From Anthoceros angustus (lineage: Eukaryota; Streptophyta; Anthocerotopsida; Anthocerotales; Anthocerotaceae), in contig MU008164.1 of NCBI GenBank assembly GCA_010909165.1, positions 620,001 to 684,000 of the forward strand: a stretch of DNA of 64,000 nt, given 5' to 3'. The translations under genes and the position numbers were made by a program. Positions 51,001 to 62,384 of the stretch are shown in pieces (positions within the stretch are counted from its first letter, which is position 1; every line of letters begins with the position of its first letter). The notes beneath the pieces were generated by a model that was not told the DNA's origin, did not search any database, and saw nothing but the letters and a program-made list of their open reading frames with translations.

Positions 51001-53012
51001 ACATGGTGAAGTTAAGCACGCATTCCCCATTCACATATAGACCCGGGAACATAAGTTTCCTCATCCATGTGCCGCAACATAGGACCTCTGCTGTGAGGTG
51101 CTTACCCCTCCTCCCGTGGGCTACACAGTTGCTTGGCCCATGTCCTCGCGAGTGCAGCGTGCATCTGTCGCTCCGCTCATGGCGAGTTGGGCTCGCCAAT
51201 GCGTGCGGCTTCACTACGCGGTGGTGGACTCCACGTCGTCTGTTCGGCAACCCACGGTAGGTGTTTGGCTACATGATTCTTGCTGCTTCCTTGGGTAGTT
51301 CCTTCCACTACCCCGATCGTGGTCACTGCTACCTCGCTTCCCTTCCCCTTATCCTTTACGGCTACCACGTGCCTCATCCGCTCCGTTTATGTTCAGACAG
51401 GCCTTCCACGAGGCCCTCTTGCTCTGGGCTGCATGACTCTCCACCATCTCTGGTTGTCTCATGGGCATCCTTAATTTGAGCCATGGCGCTTCCTGTGACT
51501 CAGCATGGCAGTAACTTCTCCCAGCCACCGCACAAATCCTCCTGAATCTTGGCCCTTTTTCCTCTAGGTCTCGCTTGTCTTCCTCCGATTGCTTGCTTGG
51601 CCTCCCCCGTCAAACTGGCCTTCCTACTTCCTCCGTCGCCCTTGCACATTGAGCCATGTGAGAGCCAAGGCGCTTGATCTAACAAATCCGCTTGGGCGGA
51701 TCATCGATGTGGTCGGCTGCAAATCCACTGTTGTGGCGGCCCCGGCGACGCCATCCCCTGTCGAGCACTTTCCCCGGCAAGCGCACCCTCATGTGCATCC
51801 ATACATTGCCGGTGGGTCCCTTTGAAAATCTCCTCCCATCTTTGAGGAGGTCCTTCGGTCGGCCTAATTCCTCCGGGGTTGGTTCGCCATGCATCCAGTC
51901 GGCCTGCTTGGTCTTCCTCCGGGCGCCTCTTCTTCCGCCACCTCAACTGCCGATTGGCCTTTACTTTCTTGACCTGTAGCCGACCTTCAGTGGCCACGTC
52001 CACCTTTTTGGCGAGGCCGTTTGCCACCCGGTCTTCCTCTTCTTCTTTGGTGGAAATTTCCTTCTCTTCCTCAGGCTGTCGCCCGAGACTCCCGGTATCG
52101 ATTCCACCTCGATTTCCTCCTTGGGCTCCTCGCCTTCCACTTCACCTCCCTAACGGCTTCCACATGTGAAGGAGGCCACAATTTCTACCTACAGGCGGGC
52201 GGTTAGCATGCATAAAGATGGATAAAATGGTGAAATTAGAGGGTCGAGGGTAGGAGAAATCGGGTTCATCCTCTCTTCACACAACTTGTCGAGAGAATTG
52301 TCCCAATCGATTTTGCCCCTTGACAACTTCATGGAGGAATAGCGGCAAGTGGTCGGACAAATAATCACACTTCTTGTCTTTAGAAAACATAAGCCATCGG
52401 CGGGCCCATCAACTGTCTTGTTGCCAATCTCGTCGATAACCGTTGGGTTCCGATTCGCCCGCCTTAACGGGCGGCTGCTTCTTTTCTTGTGCTCCTTTAG
52501 GATGGTTCCATCACCAAACCACACCTCCTCCTTTCGCCCATACACCCCTAACCAATTCCAGTCCCAATCCACGGGGCTTCGCTCTAATCCCTTCGCCCGG
52601 TGCTTGCCTTCGGATGGCGGGCGCACTCCGATCCAGTTCACTAATTCCAGGCTTCTCCATGAAGCCCAGCTCCTTCACCAATTCCCAGCTCGGACTTTCC
52701 AATGATCCATGTTTGGCCATTAGGCAAGCACAATTGTTTGTGACCTTGGGCGCCATCCCCAATGAGTCTAGCCTCGCGCCTCAAATCCGTGGCACCTCGG
52801 TGAATTTCCTAAGCGTCGATCTCGGGTTCTTACCTCCTCGGCCAAGCCGCGCGCGCGCCGTGGCGCTTCCTTCCTCTAGCGGCGCGACTCGCGTGTCGAT
52901 GGGGGTTGGAGCTCCTTCCCGTGGTGGCGCCTCGCGCCCCTCCTGATCGCGGTGTCCCCAGGTGACTCCTCGGCTTGCGAGCCGTCGTCGCTCCGCCCGC
53001 TCGCTCAGTGCT
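51001..53012 (-). other. GC-rich DNA next to copy 3, possibly its 5' interior, with decayed minus-strand frames
   Basis: Frames at 51177-51377, 51701-52027, 52189-52641 and 52511-52762 (all minus) read like successive pieces of one protein in shifting frames. A neutral N-terminal part (MAKHGSLESPSWELVKELGF) is followed by Trp-rich text (DWDWNWLGVYGRKEEVWFGDG) and then a Lys/Arg/Glu-rich coiled-coil-like part near 51700-52100. Copy 2 lacks this stretch. It may be the gag N-terminus of the same element or another element. No database family is recognised. Confidence 0.3.
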
Positions 53013-53236
53013 TGATGAGAATCATACACAAGCTCTAGCAATATGTGTTGCATTACATTCATAATAGAAAGTACATGCCTTTATGTAGGCAAGGTAGTTG
53101 TAACCAATAAGTGGTTGTAACAACTAACCAATTAAATAACTACTAAAAGAAACTACCTAGAGCCCTAAGGACTAAATTAATTATTAAGTCCTAGGTGCCC
53201 TAGTGAAGAGTGCCCTAATAGTAAGCTATTTTATCA
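53013..53236 (-). repeat. 3' LTR of the copia element
   Basis: 224 bases, TG...CA ended, reading TGATAAAATAGC at its 5' end on the minus strand. It differs from the other LTR at few places: one A gained and three C runs shortened in the right copy, plus changes in the last four bases. A purine-rich GTGAGTGGGAG abuts it on the inner side (53237-53247, minus strand), fitting a polypurine tract. Confidence 0.9.
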
Positions 53237-54950
53237 CTCCCACTCACTATGAACTAGGGGTGATTTTCGACCAAAAGAGGTCTAGGAAAACTAGTCTAGT
53301 AAAAACTAGTCCCTAACTAAACTTTACTTAAAGGCATAAAGTAAAACTTAAGGTAAAACTGAAAGTAATAATCACTATTAAAATAACTCCCACTTAAGGA
53401 GAACGAGATGAGAAACTAATAACTCAACTTGAATAGGTGGAATTAAAACTAATTAAAAGTATTTAAGCGGATTTATATATAGAGGAAAATCCAGAAAATA
53501 CCTAATTTCCGAAAAGGAAAATCAAAAGGATAATGGATAATACCCTTCTTCCTCAAACTTCACGAAGCGATCCCGACAACTTGGTGGTTGGTACATGCGG
53601 TGATGGCGATGGCGGGAGGGTGGCTACCGCAAGGCGCGCCATCCGCCCACGGAGGAGGCGCCCGGGGCGCCATCGCGCCGTGTCCGAGCCCGCCCCTCGC
53701 CGCCGTGGGCGGGCGCGCGCCTTCAAATCGCCGGGCGTCCTTGCAGGCGCTCACGCGCTGGCGCCCAAACAAAAGGAGGAGGCGCCCTACGCTGATGCAT
53801 CTCGTGTCCCCTGGTGATGAAGAGTCTCGCCTCCACGGACCTCGTCCTTGCACTTTCGTAAAGAAATCTCCGCATTTGTCATTGATCGACCTCATCCTCG
53901 GAGGATGAAGCGAACCGAGAGATGCCTAAGGATCCCTGGGGCCTCCAGCCGAGAAGAGGAAAGCAGTCCAGTGTAAGATTGCGTCTTCATTTTCGCCATG
54001 TCTTCATTTCCGCCATGTCTTCATTTGTGAAGCAATTCGGATGTGCTCACCAAAGGGGAGGCGCAGCCTAGGTGATGAGGACGTGCCCCTCCCCCTCAAT
54101 GAATGATGCCCGCCAAAAATACCCAAAAGTGTTTGTAGGAAAGATTGCTGCCCATCTTATGCTTCTAAGAAGAAGCTATGACACAAGTGGATTACAAGGA
54201 TGCTAACAACTTGATGGATAAGAGGTCGACACTTGTGTGGTGGCGTTTGCGAGATGGGTGGAGGCATGGGGAGGATATGACAAGGAAGGGCTGGAAAAGA
54301 AAGGTGCAATATATTAAATAAGGGTTATCCAGATTTTAAGCATCCTAATTTCTATATGAGTTTTAGGATCGTAACCTAGCATAAATTTTCTGCTTGATGC
54401 GGTTGTAAACACATTTTGTTTCCCTAAGTGTATTAAAGACAAAAACATGGGCTATTATAAGTAAGAATTCTACCAAAAGGTGACCAGAAAATAAAGTATA
54501 CATACTCACCTTAGGTTTAAGTGAAAAGGAGATGTCGACTCCTATATATGTGAAACTACCATCCACATGATAAAAATAGCAAGTCTCCCATGTGAGGAAT
54601 TTCCAGGACATATCAAACATATTTTCCAGGTGCCTTTGGTGCTAAGGGAATTTATTGTTTTAATCACATAAATACTGCTTAAATATTATTTTTATTTTTA
54701 ATATAAATATTCCAGGTTCTATGTTGGCCGTCTATGAAGAGGAAGGCGGGGATGACCTAAGCTATTTTGAGATAGAAGAAGAAAATGTTCAGAAAAATAG
54801 TAAGACAATAATTTTTGGGCTAAGATTTTAAGGTTATCTTAAATCGGCCCTAAGGCTACTAGGGGTGAGTATTAGGTTAAAGGTTTGGACATGTCCATTA
54901 TACCCAAACATTTCATGTGTTTCCTATGTAACTCAATTCCCAATGACTTT
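53237..54950. other. Extra region between copia RNase H and the 3' LTR
   Basis: About 1.7 kb longer than copia elements usually need. It includes a GC-rich island (about 53590-53850) with an Arg/Ala/Pro-rich frame in an otherwise AT-rich element, and AT-rich DNA with a minus-strand frame at 54363-54620. No domain was recognised. It may be captured host DNA or a nested fragment. Confidence 0.5.
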
Positions 54951-54951
54951 G

Positions 54952-57900
54952 TTAATAAATCGTGACATTGTCTAAAGTTTGAACATAACTAATATTTATG
55001 GTTTGATCTTCTAACTTTTCCCTTATGTAGTGATACTCAACAGCTATATGTTTAGTTCTATGAAAACAGATTTCGTGCAAGTGCAATGGCACCACAGCTA
55101 TCACTAAACAAAGATGTTGAGGATGGTGAAGTTCACTCAAAACTAACGACCACACTATGTCTTTAGAGGTTAGTACTGCATTCGACAAAGCTATAGTAGG
55201 TTGTTTCTTACTTGACCAGATATTGGTGCTCCTCCTAAGAGTAATACATACCCAATCTGATTTTTGTGTCGGGTCACCATAATCGGCATCGATATGCCGT
55301 TAGAGTTAATGTGTTGATAGCTGGTGTATGCTTGAACATCGATCTGTACATAGTGCCTTTAAGGTATCCGAATATACGCTTAAGACATCCAAACGTCGGG
55401 GTTCTCCAAGAATTGTGGCAGAACGACTTCAAAAGATATATCTCGTCTCGTAAAATTGCATAAATATATTAGAGTGCATGTCGGTATGGAACCGACATTT
55501 CTAGCTTTTCTTCACTGTTTTGGGACTCATATCGAGGTAAGCCTAACACCACTTGCAAAAGGTGTGGGTGCAGCTTTGCATCCTCAAGTCCAAATTTAGC
55601 TAAACTCTCCTTAATATACTTGGTTTGAACTATACTTAGAGTCTTATTACCTCTATTTCGTATAATATTAACACCAAGTGCATATGTCATTTCTCCTAGA
55701 TCGGACATCTCAAATAGAGTCCTAAGCCATGCTTTAGTTTCGCTAGGAGAGTGAGGGAGTTTGTTGCCATAAAAACATCATCAACATAAAGTAGAAGATA
55801 AATATATCATTGCGGATATTAGGATGTACATACAAGCATCACTTTGCTTAAATCCTCTCCCAATAAGTTGTACATGTATGGTTAAATTCCAATTCTTTTT
55901 TTTAAGGCCATACAAACCTTTGATGAGTCGGCATACCCAATCTTCTTTGCCTTTGACTTCAGAACCCTCGGGTTGTCTCATGTATATTTCCTCTTGCGGC
56001 GCCCATACAAATATCTGTCTTAACATCCATCATGTGGAGTTCAAGATCATGTTGGGCACATAAGGCAAATATCATTCAAGTGTGGCAAATTTATCTTGGG
56101 GCATAAGTGGCCCAAGGTATGTAATCTAGACCAGAATTTGTGTAAAACCTCTCGCTACTAGGCGTGCCTTATACCTTTCTATAGAACCATCTCCTTTTCT
56201 TTTAATTTTGAATACCCATTTCCACTATCTTCTACTATCTTCCTACCCCTAGGTGGTTTGACCAATTCCCATGTAGAGTTATTAACTAGGGAATTATATT
56301 CGAGAATCTCTTACCTTCCATAAGTCTTTTTCGGAGAAGAGAAAGCTTGTTTTAAGGTAAGAGGTTCTTGGGTCTATAGTTGCCTTGTAGACAGCTTGAG
56401 AATAAAGTGATATAGGGGTATAGGATCATCAAAAAGCTAGGTATCCTAAAGGAGGTTCCTTCCAACTGCAGGACTGAGATAGTAGGTCGGGATCTAAGGT
56501 TGTACCTTTGTGCAGTGCATCATCCAGGCGGGATCAACGGCGGATCTGGCTCCACAATGTCATCCTCCGAGGGTCATCAAACTCATCATCATGAGTGTCA
56601 ACCTCTGCTGGGATGTCAACATCAGTCGGTTGAGTTGTACCAGTTGTGGAATAGATGCTAACTCCTCCTCCTCCGCATAATAGGTTCAACTAAAGGAACA
56701 CGAGCGAGAATGGGAAATGGAGTGAAATAATCAGATCATCAAAATAAGAAGGGTCAATGGTCTCATCAAGAGGAGGACCAAGCCTATCGCTCACGTGGGG
56801 AAAAGAGGTAAGACTCATGAAAAGTAACACTCGGGCGTATAAAAGTTGCCTTGTAGAAGGGTTGAACAATTTGTACCCTTTGATACCTTCTGTAGCCAAT
56901 GAAAAGTGTACTTATGCTTTGGGATCCAACTTCGCAATGCTTTGGGAATAAAAACATATGCGGGGATCCAAAAATTCAAGGTGGTCAATAGAAGGCTTCT
57001 TGCCAATGAATGCTTCATATGGAGTCATACCTTGAACTGGATGTAGGCAATCGATTCATGAGATAGGTTCTTAGGAGGGCCTCGCCCAATAAGCCTTAGA
57101 TAACTTAGCTTGTACCAATAAGCAACCTGATCTCTTGGGCGTAGATTCTTGTTCTTCGCCATTTTGTTGAGGAGTGTAGACAAGCGTAAGTTGTTGAGCT
57201 ATACCACCTCGACAAAATCCTCAAATTCGATGATGTAAACTCTCCACCATTGTCGGAACGTAAGGTCTTGAGTTTGTGATCCAGAAGTCTCTCACCATTT
57301 CATGTAGTCCTTGAAGAAGTGAAAGGCATCACTCTTGTTTTTTGAGATGTAGGAAAAGACAAAGCGAGAGAAATCATCTGAAGGTCAAAAATATCTACTA
57401 CCACTAAAGGAGGGTGTAGACAAGGGTCCACAAATGTGTGTGCACTATCTCTAAAGGTGACTTGGCCCTTTGTGGAGATTTATTTTGAAAGGCTCTTGAT
57501 GTCGTTTAGTGAGGACACAAGATTCGCACCAAGGTAGGTGTTCAACCTTTGCAAGGCAAGGGTTCTATATAAAGCTCCCTTAGACATTTGGATTAATTTT
57601 GACTATTAGGATGACCAAGGCGACAATGCCAAAGCATGGTTTGGGTAGGTGTCATTTGGGTTTGGAATGGCAACATTAGCGTAATGGGTGGCTCCCACTT
57701 GTCGACAATCTATAGAGACCATCATCTAAAGTGCTGCATTGTATAGTTTCTATCACTTATGAAAGAGAGAAGACAACTATCGCATAAAGGATCACAGAGT
57801 GTGTTCTTGACAAAGACTTGCGGTGATACTAGATTCTTGCACATTGAAGGAACATGGAGGACGTGATGAAGATGAAGAACGACACGAATCACACTTGAAT

Positions 57901-59033
57901 ACAATAACCAACACCCTATGGGTAGGTTGTGATCATCTCCGGGGAGACGGTGATGTCCTGGGCTGGTGAGTAAGACTCAAAAGAGTTTCTGTTGTAACAA
58001 ATATGTGAAGTAGCTCCTCTAAGTACCATGAGGTATTGGAGGGCTTGGAAGAAGCCAAGCACAGTGAAACCCTGGAGTTGAGGAAGATTGTTTCTTCGCA
58101 ATGTTAGCTCGGTGGGGCCTCCTTGCGAGGTTCCCCATTCTTCTTCTTCGACAATCCTTTTCCATGTGATTTGGGATTCGCACCAATTACATATAATCCC
58201 GATCTTCTTGTTACCTCTTGCGGTGTTGAAGAAGATGCCTCTCCATCATGGAAAGTATGCGGGATATGGGGTCTGGAAAGTAGAACCTCGGCCTCGCGTC
58301 CTCTTCCTCTACCCCTTTGTGAATACATCACCGCTTGTTGGCTCGAGTGATGATGACGTCTTGCCTCCTCCTAGCAATGCTCCAATAAGTTCGGAAACAC
58401 GATGTCGGCTCTTCATTTGGATCTTCATCTGCGCTTTTCGACATTGCGAATCGCATTTTGAGTTGTAATGAAAGCCCTATAAGAAGGTGGCAATGAAGAT
58501 AAGAGAATGACGTAAGCCTCCATCTACGAGATAGGTACGATTGAAGATTCCAAATGGGATCGTGCCAATCGAAATGCATTAACATGATGTTCGATGGTGT
58601 CGGACTCCTTCATTGAGAGGTTGCGGAAGTTACGTGAAGTCGCAACAATACTCATTACATCTCGAGATGAATATAATTGAGCAAGGTGAGTCCACATATC
58701 CTTGGAGGTCTTTGCGTGTGCGACATGTCTCACCATATGTTGAGAAAGTCCACCAATAAATCTTGTGCCTTCTCGTCACAGCGTCCCGGAAGGTTGAAGT
58801 TCACGTTCAAATCGGGCGTGTGGCCTTGGAATTGATCCATCGACGATGCCCCAAAGGTCTCTTTGCCGCAAAGCTCCTCGCATTCTCAATGACCGATGTC
58901 ATAATCCCTTCCATTGAATCTATCTTTCTCTTTGAAGCTCACCATAATGATAATGCAATGAAGTGTTAGCATTATCATTACCCAATGGGGAATTAGGAGC
59001 AGTTTGTTCTTCATTATTGATCACTCCAGCCAT
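54952..59033 (-). pseudogene. Copia gag-pol, frameshifted
   Basis: Gag starts at the ATG at 59033 (MAGVINNEEQTAPN), has a UBN2-type core (KTSKDMWTHLAQLYSS, about 58680) and a Lys/Arg-rich part near 58200. The protease block near 58000 has lost its DSGA motif (LRGATSH remains). GAG-pre-integrase text (VLHVPSMCKNLVS) lies near 57850. The integrase C-terminal part appears at about 56770-57020 (YEAFIGKKPS-like, then EGIKGYKLFNPSTRQL). Reverse transcriptase: GKEDWVCRLIKGLYGLK near 55920, YVDD active site near 55780, MSDLGEMTYALGVNI near 55700. RNase H ends with RTKHIAVEYHYIREKLEDQ near 55020-55080. Frame changes and stops occur throughout, so no working polyprotein is encoded. Confidence 0.88.
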
Positions 59034-59796
59034 TGTAGGTGATTTAGAGGACTAGGCCTCGGTACACCTCTCATCTTCTTTATTGCACGCGAAACTCTTC
59101 TCTTGCATCATAGTCGATTCGGATGATGATAGCATGCTCTCAAATCTGCGCATTATCAACCTTAGAGAGAATAGACAATTTTGTCCTTAATTCAGATAAT
59201 TCTCCTTAAGATCAAAGGATTGGATTCTAAGAGTTGCTAATTGACTATCAATTTCTTGAAATCTAAGAGTTTCTATGCTATTTTGTCTTGCGACTAGAAG
59301 ATAAAGGAGTACTAATACCGATTCAAATTTGGGATATGTTGGAGAGCTAATTCTAATGCCTTGACGTGAATTGGACTAAAACTTCTAGCAAATCACGTCT
59401 AGCTAGCTTGATAAACTTCCCTTGATCCGGTTTAGAAATTAAAATAGATGCAATGAAGTTTGCTATACAAGAGGAGGTTTCTACTCTCCCTCTATAGCTT
59501 GTTGTCTTCTATTGCTTCTATGTGTTGGGCTCCTAATTTGTTCTTGTTGTCTTGCGGACTACTTCTCTTCTTAACTCTATGCCTTCTCCTTCTAAGGGAA
59601 CACAAATCCATGGAGGAAGAACAAAGAATTAGTGCATAAAAGCATTGTTAGAAGAGAATGTTAGCATAAAAGAATGCATGCAAAGATAGCAATTCTAGGA
59701 TAAACACAATCCATCTAGGCAAATGCTAGATTAGAAAGTGTCTCCTAGATAAGCTACTTAGATGCATGAGGATGCACAAGCAAACAAAGAGCAAGT

Positions 59797-59809
59797 GTGC
59801 TCGATACCA
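59797..59809 (-). other. Primer-binding site of the copia element
   Basis: On the minus strand TGGTATCGAGCAC follows the 5' LTR end with almost no gap. The usual site for initiator-Met tRNA in plants is TGGTATCAGAGC, so this site matches apart from a missing A. Confidence 0.8.
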
Positions 59810-60031
59810 TGATGAGAATCATACACAAGCTCTAGCAATATGTGTTGCATTACATTCATAATAGAAAGTACATGCCTTTATGTAGGCAAGGTAGTTGTAA
59901 CCAATAAGTGGTTGTAACAACTAACCAATTAAAATAACTACTAAAAGAAACTACCTAGAGCCCTAAGGACTAAATTAATTATTAAGTCTAGGTGCCTAGT
60001 GAAGAGTGCCTAATAGTAAGCTATTTTGTCC
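59810..60031 (-). repeat. 5' LTR of the copia element
   Basis: 222 bases, partner of 53013-53236. Its outer end reads TTTTGTCC where the other LTR has TTTTATCA, so the terminal dinucleotide is damaged. Confidence 0.9.
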
Positions 60032-62384
60032 GTTCGCTCGTTATGCGAGGCAGGCTTGTCATTTAGGGTTAAGTCTCCCGGGTTCCCCTACCCTGTTAAG
60101 CTTCTCGACGCTCGTTCCACTCCTGGAAGACCACATATACACTAACCCCTCTACGAGTGTCGGGATGAACGATTTTTTTTGTTTTGGGAGTGTTTGTATA
60201 GCAAAGTGCTTTGAGAATCGCCTGGGTAAGGTCTTTTATACGAGAATGGTCCTTGGCCCTTGGGATAATAATTTTCTTTTTTTTGGACCTTAGGTTTTTC
60301 GACCCCGGATAGGTAGGTCGGAGATAGAGTCCTTGGGTTTTGGTGATTTTAGAAATAAGAAAGTGTCTATATATGTTAGGGGTGCCTACATCTTGCCACG
60401 ATTCTTGTGATCAAGCGGGGAGTAGCGGTTCTACAGTGGCGAGAAGAGCCCAGGACGTCTGGCGCAAGGGGTTACAACCCTAGTGGCGGGCGGGCGGTGC
60501 CAACGATCGGGCGCAATTGAGAGGCGGACACACCTTGCATGGTCGGTGAATTTCGAGCCGGGCGTCGGGCGGAGGCTGACAGGCAGGCCTGGTAGCGCCT
60601 AGATGCTGGGCCGAATCTCTGTTTGTTTGCTGGTGATCTTGCGTCAGTCGAGGCAATGGTGCGGCGGAGGAAGGAAACCGGTATTTGGCCAGTAAGCGAA
60701 GGAAAAGAGCCGAAGGCGGGGCGCCCGGCGCAAGGGAGGTGGAGGAGGCGTGCGAGGTGGTGTCCCTTTTTACGACTAAGCGTCTGCCGGGGAAGTCGGG
60801 TTCTTTTCACTGGAGAAACAAGGAGAAGGGAGATGGGCGTGCCAGCTGCGGCCCGTCCCTACCATGTAGTAGCCCAACATGGACCTTTGGAAGGTGGTGG
60901 CGACACTGGTCACCGGGGCTGAGTGCAGGAATTTATGGAGAAGAAATGTGGATGTTCTGACAGTCGGACATTGGTTGCAAAGTCGTCCGACAATTGAGAA
61001 CCAAGTTGCAAGAGGGTGGCCGAGAAGGGCCACTTGGCGGGATTTAGGGGCTCTTCGGCGGTGTATGGTGCGAAGCATCGGAGGATGGAAGCTTGGTAAT
61101 TGATCCCAGGAGAAGAAGACCACGAGGCTCACGTCGCTGCGCTCATGAGCTGGAGAGTGAGGGTGAACAATGGATGTGTTCCGGCGTTTATGGAATTCGG
61201 CGGTTATCGTAGGACAAGTATCGCCGAAACAATTGTGTGTGTATGCAAAGGGAAAAACAAGAGACATATACATGTCCGTGAAAACGTTGCCATAACTAAC
61301 TAACCTCTAGGGTTTGCAAGAGTGCCTAGGTATATTCAATGTAGTTTTACTACTTGATTATAATTATTCAACACCCCTCTCATTGGATGTCTGATCATAA
61401 CCACGAAATGCAAACTTCACGTAAGCTAAGGGGGTAGCGGTCTTCACCATGCTTGACTCGCGTTACGCTGCTTGCACTCCTCAACACGAAATGGCGGCTC
61501 GCGCCACGGCTCCATAGACTTGACATCGTAGCACACCTAGTGGACTTAATGGTGTTGCCATAAGCGCTCCGCCGCCGATGCTGACCTCGTTCTTCAGTAC
61601 TCGGCCTAGAGAATCATCCGGTGCGAGCGATGAGGCCTTGGACTACTTGCACTGTCCGGCTATTGATGCGCGTGTCCTATCCATCACCGAACCGGAGAGT
61701 GGCGGAGGCGGCGCCAAATCTGGCAAGGGTTGCTAGCAAAGCTAAGGCCGAAGGCGACCAGCGACTGGCGACCTAAGAAGTCTGCATCTACATCCGTTGA
61801 CACCTCGGTCCTTCAACTACGGAAGACTAGGACGAGACACCAAGGACTTGATAAGGTTGTGCTGCAGGGACTTCAAGGCGAGAATACAAAGCACACCTTT
61901 ACGAGAAGAAGAGTGGTTCTGAGGCCGGTGACGGTGTGGACGATCCTGGTACTCCTGAAGTCTATATATGTCCAACCACTAAAATTATGATGTTCAGACA
62001 GAGCTGGTGGAGATGGGGAGGACATGACGGAAACTTTATTTCTTACTATGGTGAGCAGAGCACCTTACTTGTTTTCCCACTCTTGTTGTGGTGTGGTCCT
62101 GCCACATCTTGACCCAAGTACTGTGATGTCCGAGCAAGGATGGCGAGAGGTGTGTCGGATGGGACGGATGATGGCGAGACCCGATGTGAAGGGCGGACAA
62201 TGATCCTAATTTTGTTGAAGCTGCAGGCGGGAAATGGCAAGTCTAAGTTTCTGTCTCCTTCTACCTCTGAAGACGAAGGATCATCATAGTCTGGTTACCA
62301 TAGGTAGGACTTAGTAGGCAGGGTTAATTCCTGTACTTGGTGCCTACCGCTATAGCCTCTCAGACAGACTCCTTACTAGATGCT
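60032..62384. other. No gene recognised; may include the LTR and untranslated parts of the next copia element
   Basis: GC-rich from 60430 to 61130, with Arg/Gly/Trp-rich frames on the plus strand (60623-60960, 60879-61303) that match no family. Since the neighbouring copia pol gene is on the minus strand and ends near 62385, its 3' LTR should lie within this stretch. I found no second copy to fix its borders. Confidence 0.35.

Larger units (their letters stand above)
53013..60031 (-). mobile_element. Ty1/copia LTR retrotransposon (7.0 kb, minus strand)
   Basis: It is bounded by two 222-224 bp direct repeats (53013-53236 and 59810-60031) that start TGATGAGAATC and, in the left copy, end ATCA. 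On the minus strand the right copy is the 5' LTR. Directly inside it lies the primer-binding site (TGGTATCGAGC), then an untranslated leader (59034-59809), gag, protease, integrase, reverse transcriptase and RNase H in copia order, an extra 1.7 kb, a short purine tract and the 3' LTR. The coding region is riddled with frame breaks. No matching 5-base target-site copies flank it (GTGCT on the left, GTTCG on the right). Confidence 0.9.
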
